The notes beneath the pieces are model-generated. The model saw nothing but the letters and a program-made list of their open reading frames with translations, ran no database searches and was not told the DNA's origin. Made by a program: the position numbers and the translations under genes. A stretch of 64,000 nucleotides of DNA from assembly GCF_001942625.1 (NCBI RefSeq), contig NZ_MLCL01000062.1:62001-126000 (forward strand), in the 5' to 3' direction. The stretch comes from Mycobacterium syngnathidarum (GTDB lineage: Bacteria > Actinomycetota > Actinomycetes > Mycobacteriales > Mycobacteriaceae). Position 1 is the stretch's first letter, and each line of letters opens with the position of its first letter. This document shows positions 34,095 to 42,862 of the stretch, one piece after another.

Positions 34095-35972
34095 CTACAC
34101 CGAGCATTTGCCCCCGGTAAACAGATCGCACGTGGTGCGCAGGCCGTTGAGGACGCCGCCCGGGATAGCGGTGACGAAGTCGGTGGCGCTGATGGCGTGC
34201 AACGACGTGAGGTCCGTTGCCTGCTGGGTGCCGATCAGCACCGCCACGGCTTCGCCCTTGTCGGTGGTGATCGTGAACGACTCGTCGCCATCGCCGTACT
34301 GCCCTGCGCAGTCGGTTTGGCAGGCCCCGGTCGCGGGGTCGATCTTCTCGTCGAACATGTCGTTGATCCACCCGGCGGACAGCTCGCGAACAGCCAGCGG
34401 ATTCTGCGGCTGCGGGAATCCGGCGATGAGGTACGCCGCGGCCTGGATCAACGGATTGCCGCCCTGCATGGGATCCATGTGCACGCCGTCTTCGAGTACG
34501 ACGCCGGTGAACTGCCCCGGCCGTGCCTGCGAAAGTTGGTCGTTGACGTCGCTGAACACGTTGAGGAAATTCAGCGGCGCGCCGATCTCGTAGATCGGGA
34601 TGTAATCGTTCGGGTCGTCGTCGCTGAGGTCCGGAGTCCCGTTCGTCTCGAGTTCGTTGAGCCGTTCCATCGCATCGGGAACGATCGAACCCATCGGCAC
34701 CGCGTCGTAAATCACCACGCCGGCAAGCTCATTCGGGGCATCGAGGCCCTGCTCACGACGGCGGGTCAGCCCCTCGGCGTAGTACCCGGCGACCCCGGGG
34801 GCGAATCCACCGCCCAGCGAATGCCCGACGAGGACGAATTGCATAGGCACGTCGAGGTTCTCGGCATGCCCCGCCTTGAGCTCCGCGGTGTCCATACTGG
34901 CGTTGAGCGCCGTACGGTCAGGGTCGAGGAACAACTGCGCGACCGCCTCGTGCAGGTTGTCACCACCCAGCCACATGCCGTCCTCTTCGAACGGGTTCGA
35001 CGAGAACGTGGTGGTGACCACGATGCTGTTGGTCGAATGCGCCAGATAGGATGCGGTATAGCTGTAGAGCGGACCGTTGGCCAGGAAGCCATGCTGCAGG
35101 TAAATCATCCGGGTGGGTGGCTCGCCGTTCTCGGATGTCGGGAAGTACCAGTTCGATTCGACCTCATGGCCTTCGGAGATCACCAGCGTAGAGGTGCTGA
35201 CCTCGACCGAATCGCGCAGTTCCGGCGGCACCACCGGATCGCCACCGACAACGCGCTCCAGGGTCGCCAGGGTGTCGAACACGACGCCGGTGATCACCGA
35301 CACCGGCTTGGGATAGTTCTGCGGTTCCGGGTTGAGTGCCAGCTCGCCGAGGCTGCGGATCACGTCGTGGATCGCCTCGAGCGGGTCGTTCGGGACCGCG
35401 GCTGCCTGGGGGCGGGCGACAGGCTCCACAGCGTTGTCGGGCTTGGGCGCGGCGATGGCCGGCCGAATTTTTATCGGCGGCCGAACCCGGATCTCGGCGG
35501 TGGGCGGCGCCTCCTCGGTGAGGCTGCCGGCTGCGCCCTCCACGACATCGTGGGTGGTGTCGCGCATTGCGGTGTCGACGTCGCGCACTGCGGTGTCGAT
35601 GTCGCGCACTGCGGTGTCGACGTCGCGCACGGCGTCACGGAATGTGCTGCGCGCCTTGGTCCGAACTGCATCGGCGAAGTGCCGGGCGGGGCGCTCGGAC
35701 TTTTCGATCTGCGTGTGACGCTGCTTGGTCTCGACTTTCGCGGCGGCCGAGGTGGCTTCCGAGGCCTCGGATTTCGGCTGCGGTTTCACCGACCGCGCCT
35801 TCTTGCGGTGCTGGGGTTTCTGCGCGGTGTCGTTGCGGGTGGCCGACGACTTCGTGTCGTGCTTTGACGGGCCGCCCTCGTCGGCGTTGGCGGTTCCAGC
35901 CCCGGCCAGCACCGCTGCCGACATACCCGCCGTGAACAGTCCAGCACCAACCCACGCCGCGACACGCGTCAT
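34095..35972 (-). CDS. Exported alpha/beta hydrolase with repeat-bearing N-terminal region
   Basis: 625 residues. A signal peptide (about 1-30, ending GTANADEGG) is followed by a long charged, low-complexity region (about 30-195), which includes three copies of RDVDTAV, and then a hydrolase domain. That domain has the oxyanion motif YLQHGFLANGPLY, nucleophile GHSLGGGFA (serine) and VHMDPMQGG late in the chain, in the usual His position. A lipase/esterase acting outside the membrane is likely; substrate unknown. The C-terminus contains four cysteines (CQTDC, TTCDLFTGGKC), probably disulfide-bonded. Confidence 0.87.
   Translation of the reverse strand: MTRVAAWVGAGLFTAGMSAAVLAGAGTANADEGGPSKHDTKSSATRNDTAQKPQHRKKARSVKPQPKSEASEATSAAAKVETKQRHTQIEKSERPARHFADAVRTKARSTFRDAVRDVDTAVRDIDTAVRDVDTAMRDTTHDVVEGAAGSLTEEAPPTAEIRVRPPIKIRPAIAAPKPDNAVEPVARPQAAAVPNDPLEAIHDVIRSLGELALNPEPQNYPKPVSVITGVVFDTLATLERVVGGDPVVPPELRDSVEVSTSTLVISEGHEVESNWYFPTSENGEPPTRMIYLQHGFLANGPLYSYTASYLAHSTNSIVVTTTFSSNPFEEDGMWLGGDNLHEAVAQLFLDPDRTALNASMDTAELKAGHAENLDVPMQFVLVGHSLGGGFAPGVAGYYAEGLTRRREQGLDAPNELAGVVIYDAVPMGSIVPDAMERLNELETNGTPDLSDDDPNDYIPIYEIGAPLNFLNVFSDVNDQLSQARPGQFTGVVLEDGVHMDPMQGGNPLIQAAAYLIAGFPQPQNPLAVRELSAGWINDMFDEKIDPATGACQTDCAGQYGDGDESFTITTDKGEAVAVLIGTQQATDLTSLHAISATDFVTAIPGGVLNGLRTTCDLFTGGKCSV
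35559..35630. repeat. 21-bp tandem repeat inside the hydrolase gene
   Basis: Three 21-bp units (GTCGCGCACTGCGGTGTCGAC with one-base variants) at 35559-35579, 35580-35600 and 35601-35621, then a partial fourth. On the coding strand each unit encodes seven residues (VDTAVRD type). In-frame, so copy-number change would only lengthen or shorten the helical linker. Confidence 0.9.
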
Positions 35973-36151
35973 TATTCGCCCCCCGTTACATCGAACTCGA
36001 CCTGTGTCACGTTAGCGGGCAGCCCGGTGGCGCGGGCAGAATTCGCCGAGCCGGCCGATCGCGGCCAGGAACGGGTCCGCGCCGCACTGTTGGCCAGGGT
36101 CCCGAAAATGGCGCAAAACCCGGCGCACAAGCCGACTTTCGCGCGTCCACG

Positions 36152-36919
36152 TCAATCGAACCGGTAGTTGTCCCGGCCCGGGTCCGAAACCGCGGTGACC
36201 TCCCGCAGCCACGCCGGGCATTCCAAGACCGCCAACACCGCCGCCGCGGCTTGTTCGACGGTCAGCGCTCCCCCGGGACCATTGGACGGCAGGTATCCAC
36301 CGGCGGTCCACTCGTCGGCCAGCCGGGCGAGTAATTCATGATTCCAGCTGTCGGTGACGCCAGTGCCCAGCACTGAGCCCACCCGCACCGTGGTGAAGGC
36401 CAGGTCCGGGTGTTCGTGCTGCCAGGCCGTGACCATGGTCTCCAGTGCCGCCTTGCTGGCGGCGTAGACGCCCATTCCGGGCAACGGGCGCGGAACCGAC
36501 GAGGCACTGAGGTACACCGCCCGCCCCTTCGCCGCGATCAGGTGCGGTAACGCCGCGCGGGTCATCGATGCCGCGCCGTACACATTGGTGGCGAAGGTGT
36601 CCGCCCAGGTTCCGGCACCCGCGTCTTCGAGGCGGACCAGCACGTCGATCGCGGTGGCGTACACCAGGTGGTCCACACCGCCCAGCGCGTCCACCGCATT
36701 CTGTACCGCGGCGACGCACTGCCCGTCGTCCCTGACGTCGCATTCGAGCGCGACGTGCCCCCGCCCAGCGGCTGCCGCCACGGCGTCCTCAAGTAGTTCG
36801 ACCCGGCGCGCGGCGAACGCCACAGACGCGCCGGACGCGGCCGCCTGCAGGCCGATCTGCCTGCCGATTCCCGACGACGCTCCGACCACGAGGATCTTGG
36901 CACCATCCAACGTCTTCAC
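36152..36919 (-). CDS. Short-chain dehydrogenase/reductase
   Basis: 255 residues of the classical SDR fold. The cofactor motif is GASSGIGRQIGLQAA (TGxxxGxG type); AARR after the second strand suggests NADPH. The catalytic YxxxK is present in MGVYAASKAALETM, with the serine in VYLSASSVPRP. Substrate unknown. ATG start at 36919. It is divergent from the APH-like gene. Confidence 0.9.
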   Translation of the reverse strand: MKTLDGAKILVVGASSGIGRQIGLQAAASGASVAFAARRVELLEDAVAAAAGRGHVALECDVRDDGQCVAAVQNAVDALGGVDHLVYATAIDVLVRLEDAGAGTWADTFATNVYGAASMTRAALPHLIAAKGRAVYLSASSVPRPLPGMGVYAASKAALETMVTAWQHEHPDLAFTTVRVGSVLGTGVTDSWNHELLARLADEWTAGGYLPSNGPGGALTVEQAAAAVLAVLECPAWLREVTAVSDPGRDNYRFD

Positions 36920-36963
36920 AAATGTGTCCTTTTTCCCGAGCCCTGCGAGCGCGACGAAACCGC

Positions 36964-36997
36964 TGTAGACAGGTTCTCAAATCTGTACACTCCTGGC
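36964..36997 (+). promoter_or_regulatory. Promoter for a leaderless APH-like gene, with inverted repeat
   Basis: A -10 element TACACT (36986-36991) lies six bases before the GTG at 36998, the distance expected if transcription starts at the GTG itself (a leaderless mRNA, common in mycobacteria). TGTAGACAG and CTGTACA (36964-36972, 36983-36989) are near inverted repeats covering the -35 to -10 region, perhaps an operator. No Shine-Dalgarno sequence is present. Confidence 0.45.
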
Positions 36998-38068
36998 GTG
37001 CAAATGGATGATGTCGGTCGGCTGAATGCAGCGCGCGAGTGGCTGTCCGCCCAGTGGGACGCCCCGGTCGAGGTCGCAGCGGCCGGCAAACCGGGCAGTG
37101 GGTTCTCGGCGGACAACCTCATCTTCACCGCGACCGTCGACGGTCACACCACCACTCACGTGCTGCGCGTCGATTCCGACAACGAGCAGCCGTATCCCGA
37201 ACAGGCGCGCGGCCTGGGCACCGGAGTGGAGTTGCAGTCTCGCGCCATGGCCGCGATCGGCGACCGGGTACCCGTCGCCCCGATCGTCGGTGTCGAACTC
37301 GACCCGAATGTCCTGGGTGCGCCGTTCCTGGTGATGGACTTCGTCCCCGGCGTCGTCCCCAAGGAGATGCCCCCGTGCACGACCGAGGGCTTCTACGCCG
37401 AGGCCGAACCCGACTTCCGCCACACCATGGTCCGTACCGGCCTCGCCGCGCTGGCCGACGTGCACACCGTTCCGTGGCGTGACCGCGGACTGGCCGACCT
37501 GGACAACGGGGCGCAGCCGGCGGGCGCCGCTCGTCAGTTCGAGTTGTGGGATGCCCACCTGCGCAACGCTTTACGCGGCCGCGAAGCCGAGCTGTTCCGG
37601 CTGGTCGATGACCGCCTGCGCTCGGAACTCCCGCCCGCCCCGGCCGCCGACGACACGGTCCTGCTCTGGGGCGACGCCCGATTGGGCAATGTCATCTGGG
37701 ACGCCGAATCGGGTACGCCGCGGTGCCTGACCGACTTCGAGGGCGTGGCGGTCGGTGAACGCGAGCTCGACCTCGGCTGGTGGTTGATGGCCGATCGCTG
37801 GATGCACGAAGGGTCGGGCACAGCACGGCTGGACGGGGAGCCCACGCGAGCCGAGCAGGTCGCCCATTACGAACGCCTGGCCGGGAAGTCGGTTTCGGAC
37901 CTGCACTGGTATGAGCTGTTCGCGGCCTACCGCTTCGCCACCACGGTGGTGGTGGTGATGAACAACTGGGAGAAGACCGGCATGGTCCCCGGCGACCACC
38001 TGATCTGGCGCGACAATCCGGCGACCGAACTGATCACCGCCATCCTCGACGACCGGGGGCAGGCGTGA
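36998..38068 (+). CDS. Aminoglycoside-phosphotransferase-like (APH) family protein
   Basis: 356 residues with the kinase-like APH fold. The catalytic loop reads LLWGDARLGNVIW: the Asp and Asn are present, but the usual His before GD is Trp. The metal-binding DFE-type motif follows as CLTDFEGVAVGERELDLGW. In mycobacteria many such proteins sit among lipid or ring-degradation genes and phosphorylate unknown small substrates; antibiotic resistance is not implied. GTG 36998 is favoured by the leaderless promoter; ATG 37004 is the alternative. Its stop overlaps the next start (GTGA). Confidence 0.85.
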   Translation: MQMDDVGRLNAAREWLSAQWDAPVEVAAAGKPGSGFSADNLIFTATVDGHTTTHVLRVDSDNEQPYPEQARGLGTGVELQSRAMAAIGDRVPVAPIVGVELDPNVLGAPFLVMDFVPGVVPKEMPPCTTEGFYAEAEPDFRHTMVRTGLAALADVHTVPWRDRGLADLDNGAQPAGAARQFELWDAHLRNALRGREAELFRLVDDRLRSELPPAPAADDTVLLWGDARLGNVIWDAESGTPRCLTDFEGVAVGERELDLGWWLMADRWMHEGSGTARLDGEPTRAEQVAHYERLAGKSVSDLHWYELFAAYRFATTVVVVMNNWEKTGMVPGDHLIWRDNPATELITAILDDRGQA

Positions 38069-39021
38069 TCATCGGACCGTACGCGGACAGCAACGACGAG
38101 TTCCATCCGCCGGCCGACGCGGCAGACCCTGAGTGGACCGAGACGTGCTGGTTCACGTTCACCGTGCCCGAACGCAAACTGTCCGGGCAGTTGTACCCGT
38201 TCTTCAAACCGACCCTGGGTGTGGCTTCGGCCGGGGCGTACTTCTGGGACGACAGCGGCGATCAGATCTGGAATTGCCTGTATGCCAAGAACTTCTGGCA
38301 CCTGCCGCTACCCGAGGAGCCGTTGTCCAATCTGCGGCTCGGCAATGGTGCGCGGTATGAGGTGATCGAACCGGGTCTGCAATACCGCATCGGCTACGAC
38401 GACCCCGACGACGGCGACGAGATCCACGTCGACCTGACCTTCACCGCCGTCGCCGAACCTCATCTGCTCGGCGACAGCCACCTCGACCAGCCGGGTCGAT
38501 ATCGCGGCGAGATCGTTCTTCGTGGGGAGCGGATTCCGGTCGACGCCTTCGGGTTCCGGGATCGGTCCTGGGGGCGCCGAACTCAGCACGGCCAGGGCAT
38601 CCACGCCACACCGAGCAAGCGTGGCGGCTACAGCTACGCGACCGCTGGTGACGGCGACGGGTTCCACGCGATCACCATGGACTTCGGAGACGGCACCGCG
38701 CACGCCATCCACGGCTACGTCATCGCCGAGGGAAAGTGGGGCAAGCTGACTCAGGGCCGCCGCGACGTCCTGGAACGCGATCAGGGAACCGGCGCACCGA
38801 CGCGCGTGCAGATCACGGCGACCGACGAGCACGGACGCACCATCGAAGCGGTCGGCGCCACCCTCAACCGACTGGGGTTCGCGATCAACCCGAATCTTTG
38901 GACCTGGAACTGTCTCACCGAATGGTCATGGAACGGCATCACCGGCTACGGCGAGGACCATGACAACTGGAGCATGGCCGGGCAACGAGAGTTCGCGCGG
39001 GAATTCTTCAGCGGCCGATAG
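38065..39021 (+). CDS. AttH/carotenoid-hydratase-like (DUF7065-type) protein
   Basis: 318 residues of mostly beta structure, similar to lipocalin-like CrtC/AttH proteins. Motifs include CWFTFTVPERKLSGQLYPFF near the start, VDAFGFRDRSWGRRTQHG in the middle and WNGITGYGEDHDNW at the end. Such proteins bind or hydrate hydrophobic molecules; the substrate is unknown. It overlaps the APH-like gene by four bases, so both are translated together and probably act on one substrate. Confidence 0.75.
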   Translation: MIIGPYADSNDEFHPPADAADPEWTETCWFTFTVPERKLSGQLYPFFKPTLGVASAGAYFWDDSGDQIWNCLYAKNFWHLPLPEEPLSNLRLGNGARYEVIEPGLQYRIGYDDPDDGDEIHVDLTFTAVAEPHLLGDSHLDQPGRYRGEIVLRGERIPVDAFGFRDRSWGRRTQHGQGIHATPSKRGGYSYATAGDGDGFHAITMDFGDGTAHAIHGYVIAEGKWGKLTQGRRDVLERDQGTGAPTRVQITATDEHGRTIEAVGATLNRLGFAINPNLWTWNCLTEWSWNGITGYGEDHDNWSMAGQREFAREFFSGR

Positions 39022-39043
39022 CGACCCGGTTGCGGGGAACCTC

Positions 39044-39676
39044 CTAGAGCTTGCCGGCAGCGAAATCAGCTGCCTGCGCGACCTTCCCGGACTGCACATA
39101 GGACACATGAGCGCCCATGTCCCAGCCGCCTTCCCAACAGATCGGATCGCCCTCGTTGCATTGATCGATGGCGTCGGCGGCGTACCGCGGAGCCAGCGTC
39201 GGCAACGGTTGGCCGGCGGCTAGCAGACCGGAGAAGCTGGTGCGCGGCGTACCGAACAGCGCGCTGGCTGCCACATGATCAGCGACCTGCGGAGCCGCCT
39301 GATTGGTGGCCTGTTCGATGACCGCCGCGCCCTGTGAATAGCCACCGAGCACCATCTTGGTGTTCGGGCAGCTGGCCGCGACGGACTCGATGAGGGACCG
39401 CGCCGCGGCGGTACCGGCCGGAGTGCTGGTGTTGAAGTCATTGGTGGCCGGGTAGTCGACGGCCGCCGCGTCGACCGTGCGGGGCGCCACCCGGGCCCGC
39501 AGGTCGTCGACGAACGGGCCGCCGACACTGCCCAGGCCCGGCGGCTCATTGGTGCCGCGGGCGAAGACCACCTCGACATCGGGACACGGTGCGGCTTGGG
39601 CCGGTGCGGGCGTGATGACCGGAGTGGCAGCGGCGAAGGCCGCGAACGCCAAGATCAGTACAGGCTTGCGGGTCAT
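39044..39676 (-). CDS. Cutinase-family serine esterase, secreted
   Basis: 210 residues, ATG 39676 (a longer frame upstream lacks a signal). The signal peptide ends APAQAA. The cutinase fold has VFARGTNEPPGLGSVGGPFV, nucleophile GGYSQGAAVI, the Asp in NEGDPIC and the His in GWDMGAHVSYV. Paired cysteines frame the domain. It acts on esters or lipids outside the cell, as other mycobacterial Culp enzymes do. Confidence 0.93.
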   Translation of the reverse strand: MTRKPVLILAFAAFAAATPVITPAPAQAAPCPDVEVVFARGTNEPPGLGSVGGPFVDDLRARVAPRTVDAAAVDYPATNDFNTSTPAGTAAARSLIESVAASCPNTKMVLGGYSQGAAVIEQATNQAAPQVADHVAASALFGTPRTSFSGLLAAGQPLPTLAPRYAADAIDQCNEGDPICWEGGWDMGAHVSYVQSGKVAQAADFAAGKL

Positions 39677-39934
39677 ACCGCCCGATCGTAGGGCCGTCCC
39701 CCGATCGGTGGACGCACGATTCCGGCGATTCATGGTCTGACCAGCGGACAAGGTTTTCGCCTCATTCGCCGCTGTTGACCGTTTTCTTGATATTGGCGAC
39801 GGCCGAGTCCCCAGACTTGTTCGACGGTGGGCTTGGGTGGCACCGGCTACGCCCCGGACCTGCCGGCCCCAGGTCAGCGAGAGCCGATACGAGGGTCGAG
39901 GCAACGGTAGGCAGAGCAATCCTTCCAAGTGATG

Positions 39935-41533
39935 TCAAATACGTTGTGTTCCAATAGGGCTGAACGAGTCCGGCGTTGCGGATTCCCAGTCCACCTGCCA
40001 GCTCTCCGGAGGTTCGCTCAAGAGCGCTTTTGCGGGCAGCCACTCGTACAGCTCGGCGTAGGACCGCTGTTCGGTGGCGGACAGCCGTTTCCGCAGCAGA
40101 TGCGGCGAAAGCTGCGCCGGGTCGGTGATGCCCATCGACGCCATCAAGCGCATCGCCTGCGCCACCGTCGCACGCTGATACCGGTAGACCCGTTGGCTCT
40201 TGTCGGCGACGTCGAGAGCACGTGCCCGCCGCGGATCCTGGGTGGCCACCCCGACCGGACAGTGGTTGGTGTGGCAGCGCTGGGACTGGATACAGCCGGT
40301 GGCCATCATCATCGGCCGGGCGGCATTGGTGTAGTCGGCCCCTTGGATCAAACGCTTGACGATGTCGGTGCCGGTGGCCACCTTGCCGCTGGCGCCCACC
40401 CGGATGACGTCACGCAGCCCGGTGCCGACGAGAGCGTTGTGCACCGTCATCAGGCCGTCCGTGAGCGGCAGGCCGACATGGTCTTCGTATTCCAGGGGTG
40501 CGGCCGCCGTCCCGCCCTCGGCGCCGTCGACGATGATGAAGTCCGGGGTGATGCCCTCGGCGAGCATCGCCTTGCAGATCGCCAGGATGTCGACTCGCGA
40601 GCCGACGCACAGCTTGACGCCCACCGGTTTTCCGTCGGCCAGTTCCCGCAGCCGGGCGATGAACCCCACCAATTCCCTTGGGGTGTGAAACATCGAATGC
40701 GCTGCCGGACTGACGCACTTCTGCCCCGCCGGCACGCCGCGGTAGCGGGCGATCTCCTCGCTGACCTTGGCGGCAGGCAATACGCCGCCCACGCCCGGCT
40801 TGGCGCCCTGACTCAACTTGATCGAGATGCACTTGACCGCGTCGTGGGCGGCCTTGTCGGCGAACTGATCCGGATCGAAGGCGCCGTCGCGCGTGCGGGT
40901 GCCGAAGTAGCCAGAACCGATCTCCCACACCACGTCGGCGCCGCCCAGGTGATACGGCGTCAGCCCGCCTTCACCGGTGTCGTGAGCGAAACCGCCGAGC
41001 TTGGCTCCGTTGTTCAACGCGCGTAATGCGTTGCCCGACAGGGCACCGAAGCTCATCGACGAGATGTTCATCAACGCCATGTCGTAGGGGTGCCGGCAGT
41101 CCGGACCGCCGATGCGGGCCCGGAACGGTTCCGGTGGCTCGTCGAGCGGCGCCGTCGAGTGCACAAGGTACTCGTAGCCCTCGATGTTGATGTCACGTTC
41201 AGTGCCGTAAGACAGCTCCGCGGCGGTGCCCTTGGCACGTTCGTATATCAGCGACCGTACGTCGCGATCGAACGGGCGCCCGTCGAAGTTGCGCTCGATG
41301 AAGTACTGCTGCAGCTCGGGACGCAGCGCCTCCAGCAGGTAGCGCATATGCCCCACGACGGGATAGTTGCGCAGCACGGAGTGCCGCCGCTGGATCAGGT
41401 CATACCAGCCCACCGCCGCGAGCAGCATCGTCACCGCGGCCAGCACCCACCAACCCCACGAGCCGATGACTGCCGCCGCAACCAGGATCATCGCCAACAC
41501 CGTCAATGCCACCACGGCCCCGAACCGGATCAT
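39935..41533 (-). CDS. FMN-binding glutamate synthase-domain membrane protein
   Basis: 532 residues. Two N-terminal helices (about 1-45) anchor the protein. The rest is the FMN-binding domain of glutamate synthase, with NISSMSFGALSGNALRALNN, FDPDQFADKAAHDAVKCISI and the 3Fe-4S-type cysteines in TGCIQSQRCHTNHCPVGV. The amidotransferase domain is absent, so it is not a complete GltB. The physiological reaction of this stand-alone family is unclear. ATG 41533 is preferred over the ORF start at 41707. Confidence 0.88.
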   Translation of the reverse strand: MIRFGAVVALTVLAMILVAAAVIGSWGWWVLAAVTMLLAAVGWYDLIQRRHSVLRNYPVVGHMRYLLEALRPELQQYFIERNFDGRPFDRDVRSLIYERAKGTAAELSYGTERDINIEGYEYLVHSTAPLDEPPEPFRARIGGPDCRHPYDMALMNISSMSFGALSGNALRALNNGAKLGGFAHDTGEGGLTPYHLGGADVVWEIGSGYFGTRTRDGAFDPDQFADKAAHDAVKCISIKLSQGAKPGVGGVLPAAKVSEEIARYRGVPAGQKCVSPAAHSMFHTPRELVGFIARLRELADGKPVGVKLCVGSRVDILAICKAMLAEGITPDFIIVDGAEGGTAAAPLEYEDHVGLPLTDGLMTVHNALVGTGLRDVIRVGASGKVATGTDIVKRLIQGADYTNAARPMMMATGCIQSQRCHTNHCPVGVATQDPRRARALDVADKSQRVYRYQRATVAQAMRLMASMGITDPAQLSPHLLRKRLSATEQRSYAELYEWLPAKALLSEPPESWQVDWESATPDSFSPIGTQRI

Positions 41534-41625
41534 GAAGGTGGCATACCCGCGGTCGGCGGAATTCAGGCCCGCCCTTGTGACCGCACAGTGAACCCACAGC
41601 CGGAATCCGCCGACTTCGGGTCTGA

Positions 41626-42192
41626 TCAGTCGTGTTTCGCCTCGTAGCGCAGCAGGACCGTGCCGCCCGGAAAGGTGCGGTTCTCCAACAGTCGCAGCGA
41701 AATCCATGACGGCAGCGTCGGGAAAAATGGGGTGCCGCCGCCCACTGCGGTGGGCGCGACCACGATCCGGTACTCATCCACCAGACCGGCTTGCACGATC
41801 GGCGCCGCCAGCGTGGCACCGGCCACCTCCAGTTGGCCGTCGGTTTCGGCTTTCAGCTTCGTCACCACCTCGACCGGGTCACCGCGCTCCAGGCGGGAGT
41901 TCCAGTCGACCGACTCCAGGGTGCGCGAGAACACCACCTTGGGCATGTCGCGCCAGATGTGGGCGAAGTCGACGATCATCGGTGTGGCGTCCGGGGCCTC
42001 GTCGGCCGTCGGCCAGTACGCGGACATCAATTCGTAGAGCCGCCGCCCGTAGAACGAAAGGGCCGTCTCCCGCTCGAAGTCGTTCCAATACTGGTGCAGT
42101 TCGTCGCTCGGCTCAGACCAGTCGATGTTGCCTTGTGCGTCGGCGATGTACCCGTCCACCGACACGTTGAAGCCATAGATGAGCTTGCCCAT
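41626..42192 (-). CDS. Dihydrofolate-reductase-like (RibD C-terminal) protein
   Basis: 188 residues with the RibD_C/DHFR-like fold: MGKLIYGFNVSVDGYIADAQ at the start, PKVVFSRTLESVDW in the middle and RIVVAPTAVGGGTPFFPTL near the end. The family uses NADPH; in mycobacteria most members have no known substrate. It lies 47 bases downstream of the Ddn-like gene. Confidence 0.85.
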   Translation of the reverse strand: MGKLIYGFNVSVDGYIADAQGNIDWSEPSDELHQYWNDFERETALSFYGRRLYELMSAYWPTADEAPDATPMIVDFAHIWRDMPKVVFSRTLESVDWNSRLERGDPVEVVTKLKAETDGQLEVAGATLAAPIVQAGLVDEYRIVVAPTAVGGGTPFFPTLPSWISLRLLENRTFPGGTVLLRYEAKHD

Positions 42193-42239
42193 GCAGAGTT
42201 GACCTCACCGAGGTCCAAAATTCATCGCGAAGCCAGGGC

Positions 42240-42626
42240 TCAGCGCGCGTGCGTCAGCAGCAGAGCTGCCTCGTTGTAGGGAAACGCTGTGTAGAACAAG
42301 CGGGAACACGGCGTGACGAAGGTCGCGGCCTCGGCCTTGCTCACGACCGTTGGGTTGGTGAGCTTCACAGCGCGCCCCCGCTTGTGCAGCACCGTCGGTC
42401 CGCCGGCCAGCACATTCTTCAACCAGTCGGTCTGCGGGCCGTAGCCGATGAGGATGGCGTAGCCGTCGTGGGTCTTGAACACCAAAAGCGGCGTTCGATA
42501 TTGCGCACCCGACTTCCGCCCGACATGCTCGAGCGTCCCGAGGTTCGGAAGCCACGGTGTGATCGCGCGAGCCGCCGGATTCGTGACTCGCTTGTTGAAG
42601 CGTGCGACTTGTCGAGGGACGCGCAT
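42240..42626 (-). CDS. Deazaflavin (F420)-dependent nitroreductase-like protein
   Basis: 128 residues of the Ddn/DUF385 family. LEHVGRKSGAQYRTPLLVFK and the positions of ILIGYGPQTDWLKNVLAGG match the F420-binding pattern. It probably reduces quinone-type or other acceptors with F420H2. A paralogue lies on the other side of the tRNA-Leu gene, in the opposite direction. ATG start at 42626. Confidence 0.88.
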   Translation of the reverse strand: MRVPRQVARFNKRVTNPAARAITPWLPNLGTLEHVGRKSGAQYRTPLLVFKTHDGYAILIGYGPQTDWLKNVLAGGPTVLHKRGRAVKLTNPTVVSKAEAATFVTPCSRLFYTAFPYNEAALLLTHAR

Positions 42627-42653
42627 TCTCGGAGTCTAGGTGTTGGTCCACGT

Positions 42654-42730
42654 TGGTGCCCCCAGTCGGACTCGAACCGACACTGGGCGGATTTTAAGTC
42701 CGCTGCCTCTGCCAATTGGGCTATGGGGGC
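42654..42730 (-). tRNA. tRNA-Leu (UAA)
   Basis: 77 nt with encoded CCA. The acceptor stem GCCCCCA/TGGGGGC, T-arm GTCGG-TTCGAGT-CCGAC and anticodon arm GCGGA-CTTAAAA-TCCGC form a complete cloverleaf; the anticodon TAA reads UUA leucine codons. The variable loop is only five bases (CCAGT), whereas most bacterial leucine tRNAs carry a long variable arm. Such short-armed UAA leucine tRNAs may be normal in this group; the identity rests on the anticodon. Confidence 0.93.
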
Positions 42731-42862
42731 GATCGGTAGCACGGTACCTGGCGGCCCGATCACCGGATGTTGCCAGCCCACGCTCGCCCGAATGGGGGAT
42801 GTCACCGGCTAGCGGCGCTTGGTTGAATGAGCGCCAGGGCTGGACAGCGACGGGGGCCGCAT

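Noticed and set aside
35559..35630. Possible CRISPR-like repeat
   Set aside because: Units are contiguous 21-mers without spacers and are in-frame inside a gene.
33438..35867. Very long plus-strand ORF (about 809 codons)
   Set aside because: Runs antisense across the reductase and hydrolase genes; composition is low-complexity Arg/His/Gly, with no domain.
36012..36311. Minus-strand ORF overlapping the SDR end
   Set aside because: Arg/Gly-rich shadow frame; the SDR frame explains the region.
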